DNA of 22,556 nucleotides from Chromatiales bacterium (GTDB taxonomy: Bacteria > Pseudomonadota > Gammaproteobacteria > UBA6429): positions 1 through 22,556 of the forward strand of contig JALTJN010000159.1 of the NCBI GenBank assembly GCA_027076405.1, in the 5' to 3' direction. Positions 14,732 through 22,511 of the stretch are shown here, piece by piece. Position 1 is the stretch's first letter, and each line of letters begins with the position of its first letter. Under the pieces are notes generated by a model. That model was given only the letters and a program-made list of their open reading frames with translations, did no database searches and was not told the DNA's origin. Both the position numbers and the translations under genes were made by a program.

Positions 14732-16609
14732 CTATACTATGTACAGATGTTTGTTTGCTAGTGGTGGGGGCGTAAACCCTTCGACATAGTCAAAAAAATC
14801 TACATTTTGCTCCCTTAATTTTATTTTTATTCGCTCCCTTAACAAAGGAGTAGTTTTGTCCCAATTGTCGTATCCCATCAAACTAACTTTACCCGATGTA
14901 ATATGCGCTTTAATAAGTTGTATCTCATCAAGGTCACCATAAAGTTGTGTTGCACAACCGATGTAAATCCTTAGTTCTTTAGGGCAGTCGCCAATATATT
15001 TTTTATGGAAGGTAAAACTATGTCCTTTTTCCATTAGACCGCAATTCAATGTTTCATAAGCCGATTGACAAGCCTTTTCTATTATTTTGGTGCTTGCTAC
15101 GGAGTAGAGTATTTCAGTTGCTTCAGTGATAGCATCTGAATATGAGTTAAAGAATACTTTTGTATCACGCCTCAGTCTCTCAGGCATTTGGGTTTGCGGT
15201 CGTCTTTTATCAAAAAGGCTTAATGCAAAATAGACTAATAAATCGTCTCGTCGTTTATCTGCTGCTTCTTTAAAGACTTTTTCACCAAAAAACTCAATGA
15301 GAGATTGGTGAGCTTTCATATGAGAACCTGATATTTTTCGGATTTGTTCCGAGAACTCAAATTCATTATTAGCGGGGATGCGACCTAGATCTAACGTGAC
15401 TTGCCAATAATCGGAAAATAACTCAATGTTTCTTTCAATAACTGATTTCTTGATGGCCTTGGGGCGGGCCTCTAGTTCTCTTATTGTTTTTTGTTGCCAA
15501 TTGCGGTTAATGTATTGTCTTTCGATGAGAAATGACTGTTCTTCTATTTTGTCTTTGAATATATAGAATATTCCTTGGCCTACAGGTATCGCATTTTCTT
15601 TTAACGTACTTTCTATGTAATACCGTATTTCACTTTGCGCATAGTATTTCTGGAAGGTGTTTATTTTCGTGATAATCCCATCTCTGTAGGGGGTGAACTG
15701 TTCTATCAGTGCCTCACCGGCTATCATGACTGATACTATGAGTAATTTATTAGAGTGTTTCCATGCATTGATCAGTGTTTGTGTGCGCTCTTCTCTATCT
15801 TCAATGACATTAAGTACAAAACCTAAATTTAGGATGTCTGACTTTATAATGGTCTCATCTGGGTAGTAGGTTGGATCATATTTGTTAACATTTAACCCAT
15901 GAGCCTCGAGTTCTCTAACATCGTCTCCTTTTCCACATCCATAATCGAATATACTATAGCTTCCATTGAGGTAATTGTGTCTAGCAAGAGTCGCCATTGG
16001 TTGTGATAGGTTACGGCGGTTTATGGCTGTTTTATGACGTTCTATGGTGCCATCGAAATCCACACCAGACTTTGGGCTTGATGTTTTTTTCTGTATTTCT
16101 TGTAGTCGACCATCTTTATCTAAAAAATATCCTTTAGCTTTGATTGCTCGCGCCCAATTTTTTTTAAACCCTATTGAACGAGTTTTTTCATATAACCCAA
16201 TTCTCTCACCTTCTTTTGTTATTTCAACAAATAGTTCTTTGTACGGGTAATCATTTTTAATAAAGGTTTCTTTCCTATGTAATATAGGAGGGTTATCTGA
16301 TTTTTCATAATTGCTTTTAGTGTGGCTTTTAGTTTCAATATCAATAGTCACGCTTTGCGATAGGGATGGATAAGAATCCTTGTCAAAATCAGGATAGTGC
16401 AGAAGTGAAAACTTATAATCTTTCTTATATAGCTTTAGCAAGTTCCATTTTGTTCGTGATAACTTTAATTCTATTATCGTTTCATTTATATGCTCTAACA
16501 GTGTGGGAGGGAGGACATCTAGTGAAGACTTGTGCAGATAAATAGCGGTAGGTAATTTTTTGCCAACAGGTATTTTTGCTACATATTGTTTGAATTCAAT
16601 AAAATTCAC
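14732..16609 (-). CDS. DNA phosphorothioation-associated putative methyltransferase
   Basis: This 625-residue protein resembles the Dnd-related methyltransferase family (described in TIGRFAMs as a PT-associated putative methyltransferase). A class I SAM-binding motif FDYGCGKGDD lies at residues 221-230, an acidic turn YDPTYYPD at 244-251, and LGFVLNVIED at 262-271. It is preceded by the conserved RHKTAINRRNLSQPM segment at 191-205. The N-terminal 180 residues and the long C-terminal part are not recognised. The start is GTG at 16609, with AAGG about 7 bp upstream; the overlapping ATG is out of frame and stops at once. It follows the HARE-HTH gene by 12 bp. Its target, DNA or other, is unknown. 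Confidence 0.82.
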   Translation of the reverse strand: MNFIEFKQYVAKIPVGKKLPTAIYLHKSSLDVLPPTLLEHINETIIELKLSRTKWNLLKLYKKDYKFSLLHYPDFDKDSYPSLSQSVTIDIETKSHTKSNYEKSDNPPILHRKETFIKNDYPYKELFVEITKEGERIGLYEKTRSIGFKKNWARAIKAKGYFLDKDGRLQEIQKKTSSPKSGVDFDGTIERHKTAINRRNLSQPMATLARHNYLNGSYSIFDYGCGKGDDVRELEAHGLNVNKYDPTYYPDETIIKSDILNLGFVLNVIEDREERTQTLINAWKHSNKLLIVSVMIAGEALIEQFTPYRDGIITKINTFQKYYAQSEIRYYIESTLKENAIPVGQGIFYIFKDKIEEQSFLIERQYINRNWQQKTIRELEARPKAIKKSVIERNIELFSDYWQVTLDLGRIPANNEFEFSEQIRKISGSHMKAHQSLIEFFGEKVFKEAADKRRDDLLVYFALSLFDKRRPQTQMPERLRRDTKVFFNSYSDAITEATEILYSVASTKIIEKACQSAYETLNCGLMEKGHSFTFHKKYIGDCPKELRIYIGCATQLYGDLDEIQLIKAHITSGKVSLMGYDNWDKTTPLLRERIKIKLREQNVDFFDYVEGFTPPPLANKHLYIV

Positions 16610-16621
16610 ATTGACACCTTA

Positions 16622-16852
16622 TCAATAATTATGTGAGTTTATATTTTTTGCTAACTCTATGGAAAAGGATCTCTGTTTCTTTTGGCGTCGCATCTGATTT
16701 TTTGCGTAGTGTTTGCGCAACGTCGATGGAGGGACTCTTCTTCCTAAAAACTTAAAAATATCATGCTTAACGATCTCATGGTAAATGTCATTGGGAGACA
16801 TAGCTTCAGGCGCGTCTTGTAGTACATTTTTAGCTGCGTAATCTATTTTCAA
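16622..16852 (-). CDS. Small HARE-HTH domain protein
   Basis: This 76-residue protein matches the HARE-HTH winged-helix pattern over residues 5-55: an AAKNVLQDAPEAMSPNDIYHEIVKHDIF helix-turn-helix start, then GRRVPPSTLRKHYAKN. The C-terminus is Lys/Arg-rich (RRQKKQR). HARE-HTH domains are usually attached to restriction or chromatin proteins and are thought to bind modified DNA; here the domain stands alone. It is the first gene of a two-gene unit with the methyltransferase, only 12 bp away, so it may be its DNA-binding partner or a repressor of the unit. AGGTAGGC upstream of the ATG is a reasonable ribosome site. Confidence 0.7.
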   Translation of the reverse strand: MKIDYAAKNVLQDAPEAMSPNDIYHEIVKHDIFKFLGRRVPPSTLRKHYAKNQMRRQKKQRSFSIELAKNINSHNY

Positions 16853-16900
16853 AAGCCTACCTGATTTATATGATAAAACAAATTGGCAAAGTAGTTTACG

Positions 16901-16939
16901 TATAAATATTTATAAATAGAATTATAGAATAATATTATT
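16901..16939. promoter_or_regulatory. AT-rich palindromes upstream of the HARE-HTH gene
   Basis: Two perfect palindromes lie 48-87 bp upstream of the HARE-HTH start: TATAAATATTTATA at 16901-16914 and AATAATATTATT at 16928-16939. Their position suggests operator sites in the promoter region, perhaps for the HARE-HTH product. In AT-rich DNA such palindromes also arise by chance, so this is tentative. Confidence 0.35.
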
Positions 16940-17039
16940 ATTTAACAATTTGCAGTGAATATCTTCTAGTTTATAGGAACACAATAGCAAGGTTGAAATT
17001 ACTAAGCTAATTCTAGCTTGAAACTGTCAGGCGCAAGCC

Positions 17040-17646
17040 AATGAAGAGTCTATTTAGCTCGTAAAAGATTAGATATGTCAGTGCAAAGCCTGTACAAGTG
17101 GCTTAAGGAATATTCATGTCATTGTAAATCGATGTTTAATAAATGGGCGCGGCAACTTAAAAACGAACATAAAGGTATTGTTGGCACAGCAAGTATTTTG
17201 ACACTAGATTATCGAAAATACGAGATCTTCAAAATTGAATAAATCTCGTTGAGGTCTATAAAAGATCCTAATAAAGGCTACAGCATTGTTGATGTCCGAT
17301 TCTATGAGTAATTTACGATGAACGAGCAGCTCAAACATTGCTATCCTGCACCAATGTTATGCTAGCATTTAATGCGTTTATTACCAGACAACTCAAAGTA
17401 TGAGTCATCGACGTAACTGTAGGGATAATCCACGATGGCTCGATTTTTAGAGCTTTAAAATCAGAATGGGTACTACAAATGGGGTATCATTCTTTTGCAC
17501 AGTCAAGCATGAGATTGTTGATTATATTATTGGTTACTACAGTCAGGTTAGGCCGCATCAACACAATGAGGGTTTAGCTCCGAATGTGGCAGAAGAGAAA
17601 TACTGGATTGAATACAAAACTGTGGCCAAAAAAACTTGACCACTAC
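17040..17646 (+). mobile_element. Second, heavily decayed IS3-family remnant
   Basis: Plus-strand fragments of a different IS3-family element can be read in shifting frames. OrfA-like ARKRLDMSVQSLYKWLKEY starts near 17059. An OrfB C-terminus follows, with RRNCRDNPRWLDF near 17410 (compare the usual RGNCWDNA), then HEIVDYIIGYYSQVRPHQHNEGLAP and NVAEEKYW, ending at TGA 17637-17639. Stops and frameshifts break all frames, and most of the OrfB core is missing or unreadable. The right end probably is the TTGACCACTACA at 17635-17646. No left inverted repeat was located. Together with the remnant at 797-1976 it brackets the whole dnd region, but the two elements differ in type. Confidence 0.75.
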
Positions 17647-17762
17647 AATAGAGTAATTGTTTAAAAGAATCATGCTATCTCTCTATAGTGCGTCCATAAA
17701 GAGTTAATTAACGGGCAGTCTTATTTAAAGTAATTGTGCTATACATAAAGAAAAAAATAAAC

Positions 17763-17782
17763 CATACTCATAGTATAGTATG
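17763..17782. repeat. Short inverted repeat before the nuclease cassette
   Basis: CATACT at 17763-17768 and AGTATG at 17777-17782 form an inverted repeat with an 8-bp centre. It lies between the IS remnant and the attC-like site and could be an operator or hairpin. Function unknown. Confidence 0.4.
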
Positions 17783-17805
17783 ATATTTATGTCATCCCTT
17801 ATTAC

Positions 17806-17904
17806 ACATAACAAATTACGCAACTGGGAAAACTTGGCTATCAGACTTTGTGCGGTAAAAAATTCTTGCCTACCTGCGTTTGCCGGTAAGTTCAGCCGTT
17901 AGGT
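17806..17904 (+). other. attC-like recombination site (candidate)
   Basis: The segment begins ACATAAC (17806-17812) and ends GTTAGGT (17898-17904). These are complementary at six of seven bases and fit the attC R''/R' consensus RYYYAAC/GTTRRRY. GCAACT at 17820-17825 can pair imperfectly with AGTTCAGC just before the right end, like the L boxes. The 99-bp length is normal for attC. The nuclease ATG follows 17 bp after the site, as is usual for integron cassette genes. The pairing is not as clean as in well-characterised sites, and no integrase is in view. Confidence 0.42.
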
Positions 17905-17921
17905 TTGAAAAGTTAATTACT

Positions 17922-18980
17922 ATGGATTTTGAGAATTTAAAGAAAACGCTGGAAGATGCGAAAACATTTTTTCAGCCAGAAATTGAAGCTACTGTGTTTT
18001 CTATTGGCGGCAGAGGTTACTATGAAAATCCAATTAGTGATATTCTAGCGTTTTTTCTAAACCCACAAGAAGCACATGGCTTTGGAACATTATTCCTTGA
18101 TGCTTTTTGGACGGCTCTAAATGTAGCGTCACCCCCTCAATCCATAGATATCATTGGTTCACCCAAAAGAGAAGTTCAGACTGAGAGTGGAAAAAGAATT
18201 GATCTGCTACTGGAAGGCGATGAATGGGTGCTAGTTATTGAAAACAAGATTTATCACCATCAATCAAATCCCTTTAAGGAATACGAGCAATATATAAAAA
18301 ATAAATATAAAGATAAGAAAGCTGTTTTTTCGATACTTTCCCCTGGGGGTAGTTCAGCATCTAAGCAGTGGAAGCCTCTATCATATAAAAAGTTTGTAGA
18401 AGAGCTTAAAAGAAATATTGGGAATATATTGATTGACGCTCAATATAGTAAGTGGCTTGTCTTTTTGCGGGACTTTATACTTAATTTAGAGCAATATGCG
18501 GTGAGGTATGATATGGACTTAAAGGCAATTAACTTTATAGAGGATAACTATCAAGATGTATATGAAGTGGTAAAATTGCGAGAATCTTATATTAGTCATT
18601 TGCAAGAGACTGGACTTGAAAGGTTAAAAACACTATTTCCTGACCAGAATTTTACTACAACAATACACAATTGGAAACATGGTCCTGCAATCAGGTATTA
18701 TTCAGAATCATGGGTTGGACAATCAAATATAGTAATTCAGGTAAGTCATGAAGACGGCGAGAAGGGGATTGGCATTCGTATGTATGCGTACAACATCCCC
18801 GAAAAAGATATAACACACACCGATGAAAAGTTGCAAAAAGAACATAAGGCTTGGACAGAATCAACGACAATTCGATGCTATGAATCAAATAAACGATATA
18901 GTCATCTCAATGACATGATTTCTGAATTTGAAGAAACAGCTAAATATTTCAATGACTTTAATAACAATAGAGAAATCTGA
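17922..18980 (+). CDS. PD-(D/E)XK nuclease-family protein (PDDEXK_4 type)
   Basis: From ATG 17922 the protein has 352 residues; an in-frame TTG at 17880 lies inside the attC-like site and is unlikely. YYENPISDILAFFLNPQEAHGFG at 33-55 and the catalytic arrangement RIDLLLEGDEWVLVIENKI at 92-110 (D94, E107, K109) match the PDDEXK_4 family (PF14281) of predicted nucleases. The remaining two-thirds is helical and of unknown role, with a C-terminal block rich in charged residues. Members of this family are widespread as solitary accessory genes, including gene cassettes. It stands alone, with no partner within 350 bp downstream. Defence function is plausible but not shown. Confidence 0.75.
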   Translation: MDFENLKKTLEDAKTFFQPEIEATVFSIGGRGYYENPISDILAFFLNPQEAHGFGTLFLDAFWTALNVASPPQSIDIIGSPKREVQTESGKRIDLLLEGDEWVLVIENKIYHHQSNPFKEYEQYIKNKYKDKKAVFSILSPGGSSASKQWKPLSYKKFVEELKRNIGNILIDAQYSKWLVFLRDFILNLEQYAVRYDMDLKAINFIEDNYQDVYEVVKLRESYISHLQETGLERLKTLFPDQNFTTTIHNWKHGPAIRYYSESWVGQSNIVIQVSHEDGEKGIGIRMYAYNIPEKDITHTDEKLQKEHKAWTESTTIRCYESNKRYSHLNDMISEFEETAKYFNDFNNNREI

Positions 18981-19090
18981 CAAATAACATACACTCGGTC
19001 AGTAAAAAGTGCCTCCGGTTCTTCTCTATGTATTTGCTCCGGTGATGTGGAGTATAAATATTGTTGTTATTGGATAATAAAATATTTGGT

Positions 19091-19117
19091 AGGCTCACGT
19101 TATGAGATTCTGTGTTG
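19091..19117 (+). repeat. AGGCTCA(C/T)GTTATGAG repeat, copy A
   Basis: AGGCTCACGTTATGAGATTCT here matches AGGCTCATGTTATGAGCTTCT at 22498 with two mismatches, followed by further partial similarity (GTGTAcTAT against GTGTAaTAT). The core can form a small hairpin. A weaker relative, AGCTCATATTGTGAGCC, lies at 20679-20695. The three copies separate the small gene groups of this right-hand region, so they may mark former recombination boundaries (inference). Confidence 0.5.
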
Positions 19118-19151
19118 TGTACTATTGTCTTTGCGGGTGGTAGAACAGTAA

Positions 19152-19292
19152 ACACAGTGGGCCGTAGGGTGGATTGAAGATGAGGTTATTGAAGTTCCTT
19201 TAATGGCATGTGTATCGACCGTTGATATTCGCTCGATTGATCGTGTTAATAGTGTAATGCTAGAAGAGTTTTATAAATGGATAGAGTCTTAG
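19152..19292 (+). pseudogene. C-terminal remnant of an unidentified gene
   Basis: A 46-codon open stretch follows an in-frame TAA at 19149-19151 and ends at TAG 19290-19292. It reads QWAVGWIEDEVIEVPLMACVSTVDIRSIDRV and ends EEFYKWIES. It has protein-like composition but no suitable start; an internal ATG near 19204 would give only about 29 residues. It most likely is the surviving tail of a broken gene. The parent family is not recognised. Confidence 0.35.
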
Positions 19293-19338
19293 CTATTGCC
19301 GAGAATAAATCTAAAAATCGTAATTCTATTTTATACAT

Positions 19339-19572
19339 ATGAAATACGAAGTGAAACGAAAACCCATTAAATGCCCACACCGTGGCAAGAAAACAGTGGC
19401 ACCAATCCTGTATGGATATCCTGATTTCACATCAATTGAAGATGATTTAGCTGCGGGTAAGATTGTACTTGGAGGTTGCTGTGTGAGTGATCATGATCCT
19501 GAGTGGCAATGCACATCATGTGATACACCTATTTATAAAGAAAAACCACAATGGCCCTTTGATTTGCAGTAG
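19339..19572 (+). CDS. Small zinc-ribbon-like hypothetical protein
   Basis: This 77-residue protein reads as a familiar class of small hypothetical with two CxxC knuckles around a TVAPILYGYP and DLAAGKIVLGGCCV core and a DHDPEWQCTSCDTPIY end. The second knuckle (CTSC, residues 58-61) is intact, but the first reads CPHR (residues 12-15) where CPxC is expected, so one metal ligand is missing. Function of the family is unknown. No clear ribosome site precedes the ATG. The gene lies 20 bp before the HD-domain gene and may be co-transcribed with it. Confidence 0.6.
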   Translation: MKYEVKRKPIKCPHRGKKTVAPILYGYPDFTSIEDDLAAGKIVLGGCCVSDHDPEWQCTSCDTPIYKEKPQWPFDLQ

Positions 19573-19592
19573 GTTAGGAGTATTTTAGAGCC

Positions 19593-20204
19593 ATGGTCAT
19601 TGATATATCGTACCTTTTTTCACCATCAAAGATCGTGCCTCACTTAATACCCTTGGCAAAACACAATAGCGTCTTGCATGGCGTTGCGCACTGGTCACGT
19701 GTTCATCGATACGGTTTACTATTGGCAGAATCACTCAGGCTAACTGAAACGCAGAAGCTGGCTATCGTACTGTTTGCCTGGACCCATGATATGGCACGCA
19801 TTAATGATGGTGGAGGTAACCAGCATTCGATTGATGGGGCAGAGTATGTTCGTCATATCACTGATACGTTGTTTAGCGATTTTCCCGACCCCGTTCTTCA
19901 TGTGGTACAAAACGCCATTCGTTACCATTCAGATGGCATGAATGCAGAAGAAGCACTGTATGAGCTGCCTATCCTGCAAGAATCAGAGTGGTCACGTGAG
20001 CAGTTACTTAATATAATTGGCTGCTGCTGGGATGCAGACAGGCTTGATTTGTTACGATTAGGTATGATGCCGTTAGATCATAAAATGTCGACGCCTTATT
20101 GGAAAGATGTTTTACCGTTAGCAGCTCGATTAAATAAAATGACTTTCTTGCTGGACGAAAATAATGAATCCACATCAAATGAAGATGACTGGTTTATTCG
20201 GTAA
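19593..20204 (+). CDS. HD-domain hydrolase
   Basis: The 203-residue protein shows the metal-binding pattern of HD-superfamily phosphohydrolases: HGVAHWSRVHRYG at 29-41, the HD pair in FAWTHDMAR at 65-66, QHSIDGAEYV at 77-86 with H78, AIRYHSDG at 108-115, and DADRLDLLRLG at 147-157 with the conserved final Asp. HD proteins hydrolyse nucleotides or cyclic nucleotides; the substrate here cannot be told. AGGAG about 12 bp before ATG 19593 supports the start. Its last 11 bases overlap the end of the convergent gene on the other strand. Confidence 0.78.
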   Translation: MVIDISYLFSPSKIVPHLIPLAKHNSVLHGVAHWSRVHRYGLLLAESLRLTETQKLAIVLFAWTHDMARINDGGGNQHSIDGAEYVRHITDTLFSDFPDPVLHVVQNAIRYHSDGMNAEEALYELPILQESEWSREQLLNIIGCCWDADRLDLLRLGMMPLDHKMSTPYWKDVLPLAARLNKMTFLLDENNESTSNEDDWFIR

Positions 20205-20637
20205 TATTTCCTTTTAGCCATCTTTCATATTCACCAATATCTAAATAGCGAATATAGTCACTCATGATGGTGTTAAATTCCTCAGTGCCTTTATACTTAA
20301 GCATGTCTTTATGAATGTGTTCGTGTTCTTTTAACCCTAACGTACTAAAGCTTAAGAAGACAGTGCCTTTTTTTGCATAATCGTGCTGGAGGGTTGCCTG
20401 GATTTTTCTTGCCTGAGTTACTGCATCGTTGGATGTATAGTCTGTGAATTGAAAAGTCGTCTGGCGTCTGCTTTCGGCTAAGACAATAGTATTATATCGA
20501 CTAATAATTAACTGTGTCTCATCATGAAAAGCATCTGGGTAAAATTCGTCTTTTGAAAGAGGTGGCTCGAATTCAATTTCAATCTTAAATATGGTGGGTT
20601 TAACCACAATCTCAAAGTCATATATGTAATAGGGCAT
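20194..20637 (-). CDS. Hypothetical protein, 147 residues
   Basis: I do not recognise this family. The protein is soluble and starts MPYYIYDFEIVVKPTIFKIEIEFEPP, suggesting beta strands. It contains a central SRYNTIVLAESRRQTTFQFTDYTSNDAV segment, then LGLKEHEHIHKDMLKYKG with a His/Glu cluster near residues 103-110, and ends YERWLKGNITE. No membrane segment or signal peptide is seen. It is convergent with the HD gene, overlapping by 11 bases, and divergent from the next small gene with about 80 bp between. Coding is supported by its length, composition and near-absence of competing long frames. Confidence 0.6.
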   Translation of the reverse strand: MPYYIYDFEIVVKPTIFKIEIEFEPPLSKDEFYPDAFHDETQLIISRYNTIVLAESRRQTTFQFTDYTSNDAVTQARKIQATLQHDYAKKGTVFLSFSTLGLKEHEHIHKDMLKYKGTEEFNTIMSDYIRYLDIGEYERWLKGNITE

Positions 20638-20718
20638 GGTTCATGCTCACTGTTTTTTCTTAGTATAGTGATTGGCAAGCTCATATTGTGAGCCTTTGCT
20701 ATTGTTACGATCAAAAGC

Positions 20719-20916
20719 ATGTGTCGATACACAATATTAAAAGATTCCGATACCTTCTATGCATGGGATAAGGTGACCCAAACAATGTATCAACAGGATA
20801 CAGATGCAGAGAGTGTACGTATTCGACCTATCACATTAATGATGCTAAGCAAATTTGCACCATACTGTGAAGTGGTTGAAAAAACAGATTCTCCTCCAAA
20901 GTGGATTCATACCTAA
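20719..20916 (+). CDS. Hypothetical protein, 65 residues
   Basis: This small soluble protein is not recognised. It reads MCRYTILKDSDTFYAWDKVT at the start and has a C-terminal PYCEVVEKTDSPPKWIHT. The reading frame is open only from 20692, and no strong ribosome site is visible before the ATG. It lies divergent to the 147-residue gene, so the 20638-20718 gap probably holds promoters for both. Whether it is a real gene is uncertain. Confidence 0.42.
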   Translation: MCRYTILKDSDTFYAWDKVTQTMYQQDTDAESVRIRPITLMMLSKFAPYCEVVEKTDSPPKWIHT

Positions 20917-21089
20917 GACAAGTAACTAATTAAATTTGTTTATACGGTATAGAAAATTTCAGTGCTAAATTCGAACCTCAAACGCACCTTAAAGCGGGTT
21001 AACTCTGAGTGCATACAATTAATAAGAATTTTCATCTTATTCAATTAGTTATGTGGAGTTAATAGTATTGATCGGAAAGGGTTAAGAAT

Positions 21090-21845
21090 ATGAATAAACG
21101 ACATTTTATTAAAATACTGGCTGGAAGCCTTATCAGTATCCCACTGTCATCGCGAGCTGCATTTTCGGGATTCGTCCCTTGTAAGGTGTGTATGCAGAAT
21201 AGTTTTAAGCAACAAGAAGAACTGGGGGGCGCTAATTTAATTATGATTGCGCCGCGCCCGACGACGACAAAAACGAGACAAATCCGAAATCTTATTGGCA
21301 ATATGTTAGAAAAATACAACGTCAAGATAGGGTATGTGTCGCTGTCGCCAGAGAGTGAAACGACAGATATTGTAAGACATTTCCAGATGCAATGGCCTGA
21401 TAATGTACACATTGATTATTATGATTCGGATAATCTCAATTCAGTGCTTTATAAGTGGGTACGTACCTTAAATCTAAAAATATTGTTTGTTGATGTAAAT
21501 TATTTAACGGATGAAATGATGGACTTTCAGGGTATAGCATACGAGATTGAGACTATTTCAAAACTGAAAGAGCTAGTAGATCAGCATGATGTTGAAGTGG
21601 TATTGCTGTGTGAGAGGGAGGGCGCTATCTACCAACGACTGGAAAGGCAGATTCAATCGTATGGGCTGAAAATGAATATGGTCGTGAATCGGCATTCTGA
21701 AATTACGGCATTGTTTTATGATAATGAGCCAGATTGGATGCACACGCAGATGAATAAAGTGGAACGATTACAAGACATGATAGCAAAGGATATTGTGACA
21801 CCGATATCTTTTGCAAAGAAAGTAGATTCTAGAGGTATAAAATAA
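21090..21845 (+). CDS. DnaB-like RecA-fold protein with degenerate Walker A
   Basis: Residues of about 47-180 resemble the RecA core of replicative helicase DnaB. ANLIMIAPRPTTTKT at 48-62 aligns with the DnaB 'LIIIAARPGMGKT' Walker A but lacks its glycines. KIGYVSLSPES at 79-89 aligns with the 'FSLEMS' strand. LKILFVDVNYLTDEM at 129-143 with D135 aligns with Walker B, followed by the IETISKLKELVDQHDVEVVLLCE helix-strand unit. Oddly, the first 34 residues (KRHFIKILAGSLISIPLSSRAAFS) look like a Sec or Tat signal. An alternative ATG at 21192 with AAGGTG before it would give a protein without that leader. AAAGG precedes ATG 21090. ATPase activity is doubtful. It is coupled by TAATG to the next gene. 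Confidence 0.6.
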   Translation: MNKRHFIKILAGSLISIPLSSRAAFSGFVPCKVCMQNSFKQQEELGGANLIMIAPRPTTTKTRQIRNLIGNMLEKYNVKIGYVSLSPESETTDIVRHFQMQWPDNVHIDYYDSDNLNSVLYKWVRTLNLKILFVDVNYLTDEMMDFQGIAYEIETISKLKELVDQHDVEVVLLCEREGAIYQRLERQIQSYGLKMNMVVNRHSEITALFYDNEPDWMHTQMNKVERLQDMIAKDIVTPISFAKKVDSRGIK

Positions 21846-22372
21846 TGACGGCACAAATAGTAGATGAGATAACATATCGAGGAAATCAATACTCATTGAT
21901 TGGTATTTCAAAGCATAAAATTTTCAATCCGAATGACTATGGATTTAAATTACGCTCATTGAATACGAGTTGTCGCCGTGGTTTGCAAGCGAATTACAGT
22001 ATTGTTGATGATATTCTATATTTAGAAGAGTTGGTGGTGACAGGCGTGATAGATTCATTTCCTGTCATACACGATGTGATGCCAGAGATTGAGAAAAGGC
22101 GGTTCAGTAAAAATGGTTTAGGCCAGGGGAAATATATTTTTACGCAATATAAATTGGATTACACCGGTGATCTGGATATTGGCAGACAGGATAGTGAGTC
22201 GCCTGTAACACTGGATACAATGATATTCAGTAAATTTTCTGAGAGATTAAGAATTAAGTTTGTTAACGGTCATAGCATGGGCGTGATGAACATTGAAAAT
22301 ATTGATTCAAAGAATACTTTTTCTAAAAGAAGTGCGGCGCTTCGTGATTTTCTGGCAGAAAATGATAGGTAG
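21845..22372 (+). CDS. Hypothetical protein, 175 residues
   Basis: I do not recognise this protein. It starts MTAQIVDEITYRGNQYSLIGIS and has a patch LRSLNTSCRRGLQANYSIVDDILYLEEL typical of a small beta-rich domain. The later FVNGHSMGVMNIENIDSK may be another strand pair. No signal peptide or membrane segment is seen. The start overlaps the DnaB-like gene by one base (TAATG), and a 44-codon gene begins four bases after its stop. It is probably a functional partner of the DnaB-like protein, since the two are translationally coupled. Confidence 0.62.
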   Translation: MTAQIVDEITYRGNQYSLIGISKHKIFNPNDYGFKLRSLNTSCRRGLQANYSIVDDILYLEELVVTGVIDSFPVIHDVMPEIEKRRFSKNGLGQGKYIFTQYKLDYTGDLDIGRQDSESPVTLDTMIFSKFSERLRIKFVNGHSMGVMNIENIDSKNTFSKRSAALRDFLAENDR

Positions 22373-22376
22373 TCGT

Positions 22377-22511
22377 ATGTCTCAAAATACTAATTCAGGA
22401 ATCTTAGTAGACCCTGAACAATTTGGTGCTGACGATTTATCACAATCACTACGTAGAATACTTTTGTCTCCTGTTAAGTTTAGGAACTTAATAAACAGGC
22501 TCATGTTATGA
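22377..22511 (+). CDS. Small hypothetical protein, 44 residues
   Basis: ATG 22377 lies four bases after the preceding stop and opens a frame reading MSQNTNSGILVDPEQFGADDLS, then QSLRRILLSPVKFRNLINRLML, ending at TGA 22509-22511. The frame also extends upstream inside the previous gene, but that part is a shadow. Tight spacing suggests coupling with the two genes before it. Its last codons coincide with the AGGCTCATGTTATGAGC repeat, which may have created the present stop, so the protein could be truncated. Function unknown. Confidence 0.45.
   Translation: MSQNTNSGILVDPEQFGADDLSQSLRRILLSPVKFRNLINRLML

Larger units (their letters stand above)
18981..19338. other. Intergenic stretch without intact gene
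   Basis: This region holds no complete gene. It contains the gene-tail remnant at 19152-19292 and one copy of the AGGCTCA-(C/T)-GTTATGAG repeat at 19091-19106, both listed separately. AAATAAC at 18982-18988 and GTTATGA at 19099-19105 are spaced like attC ends, but the interior does not fold as one. Confidence 0.5.

Noticed and set aside
18982..19105. A second attC site after the nuclease gene (AAATAAC to GTTATGA)
   Set aside because: End boxes and 124-bp length fit, but the inner L boxes do not pair and no convincing hairpin could be drawn.
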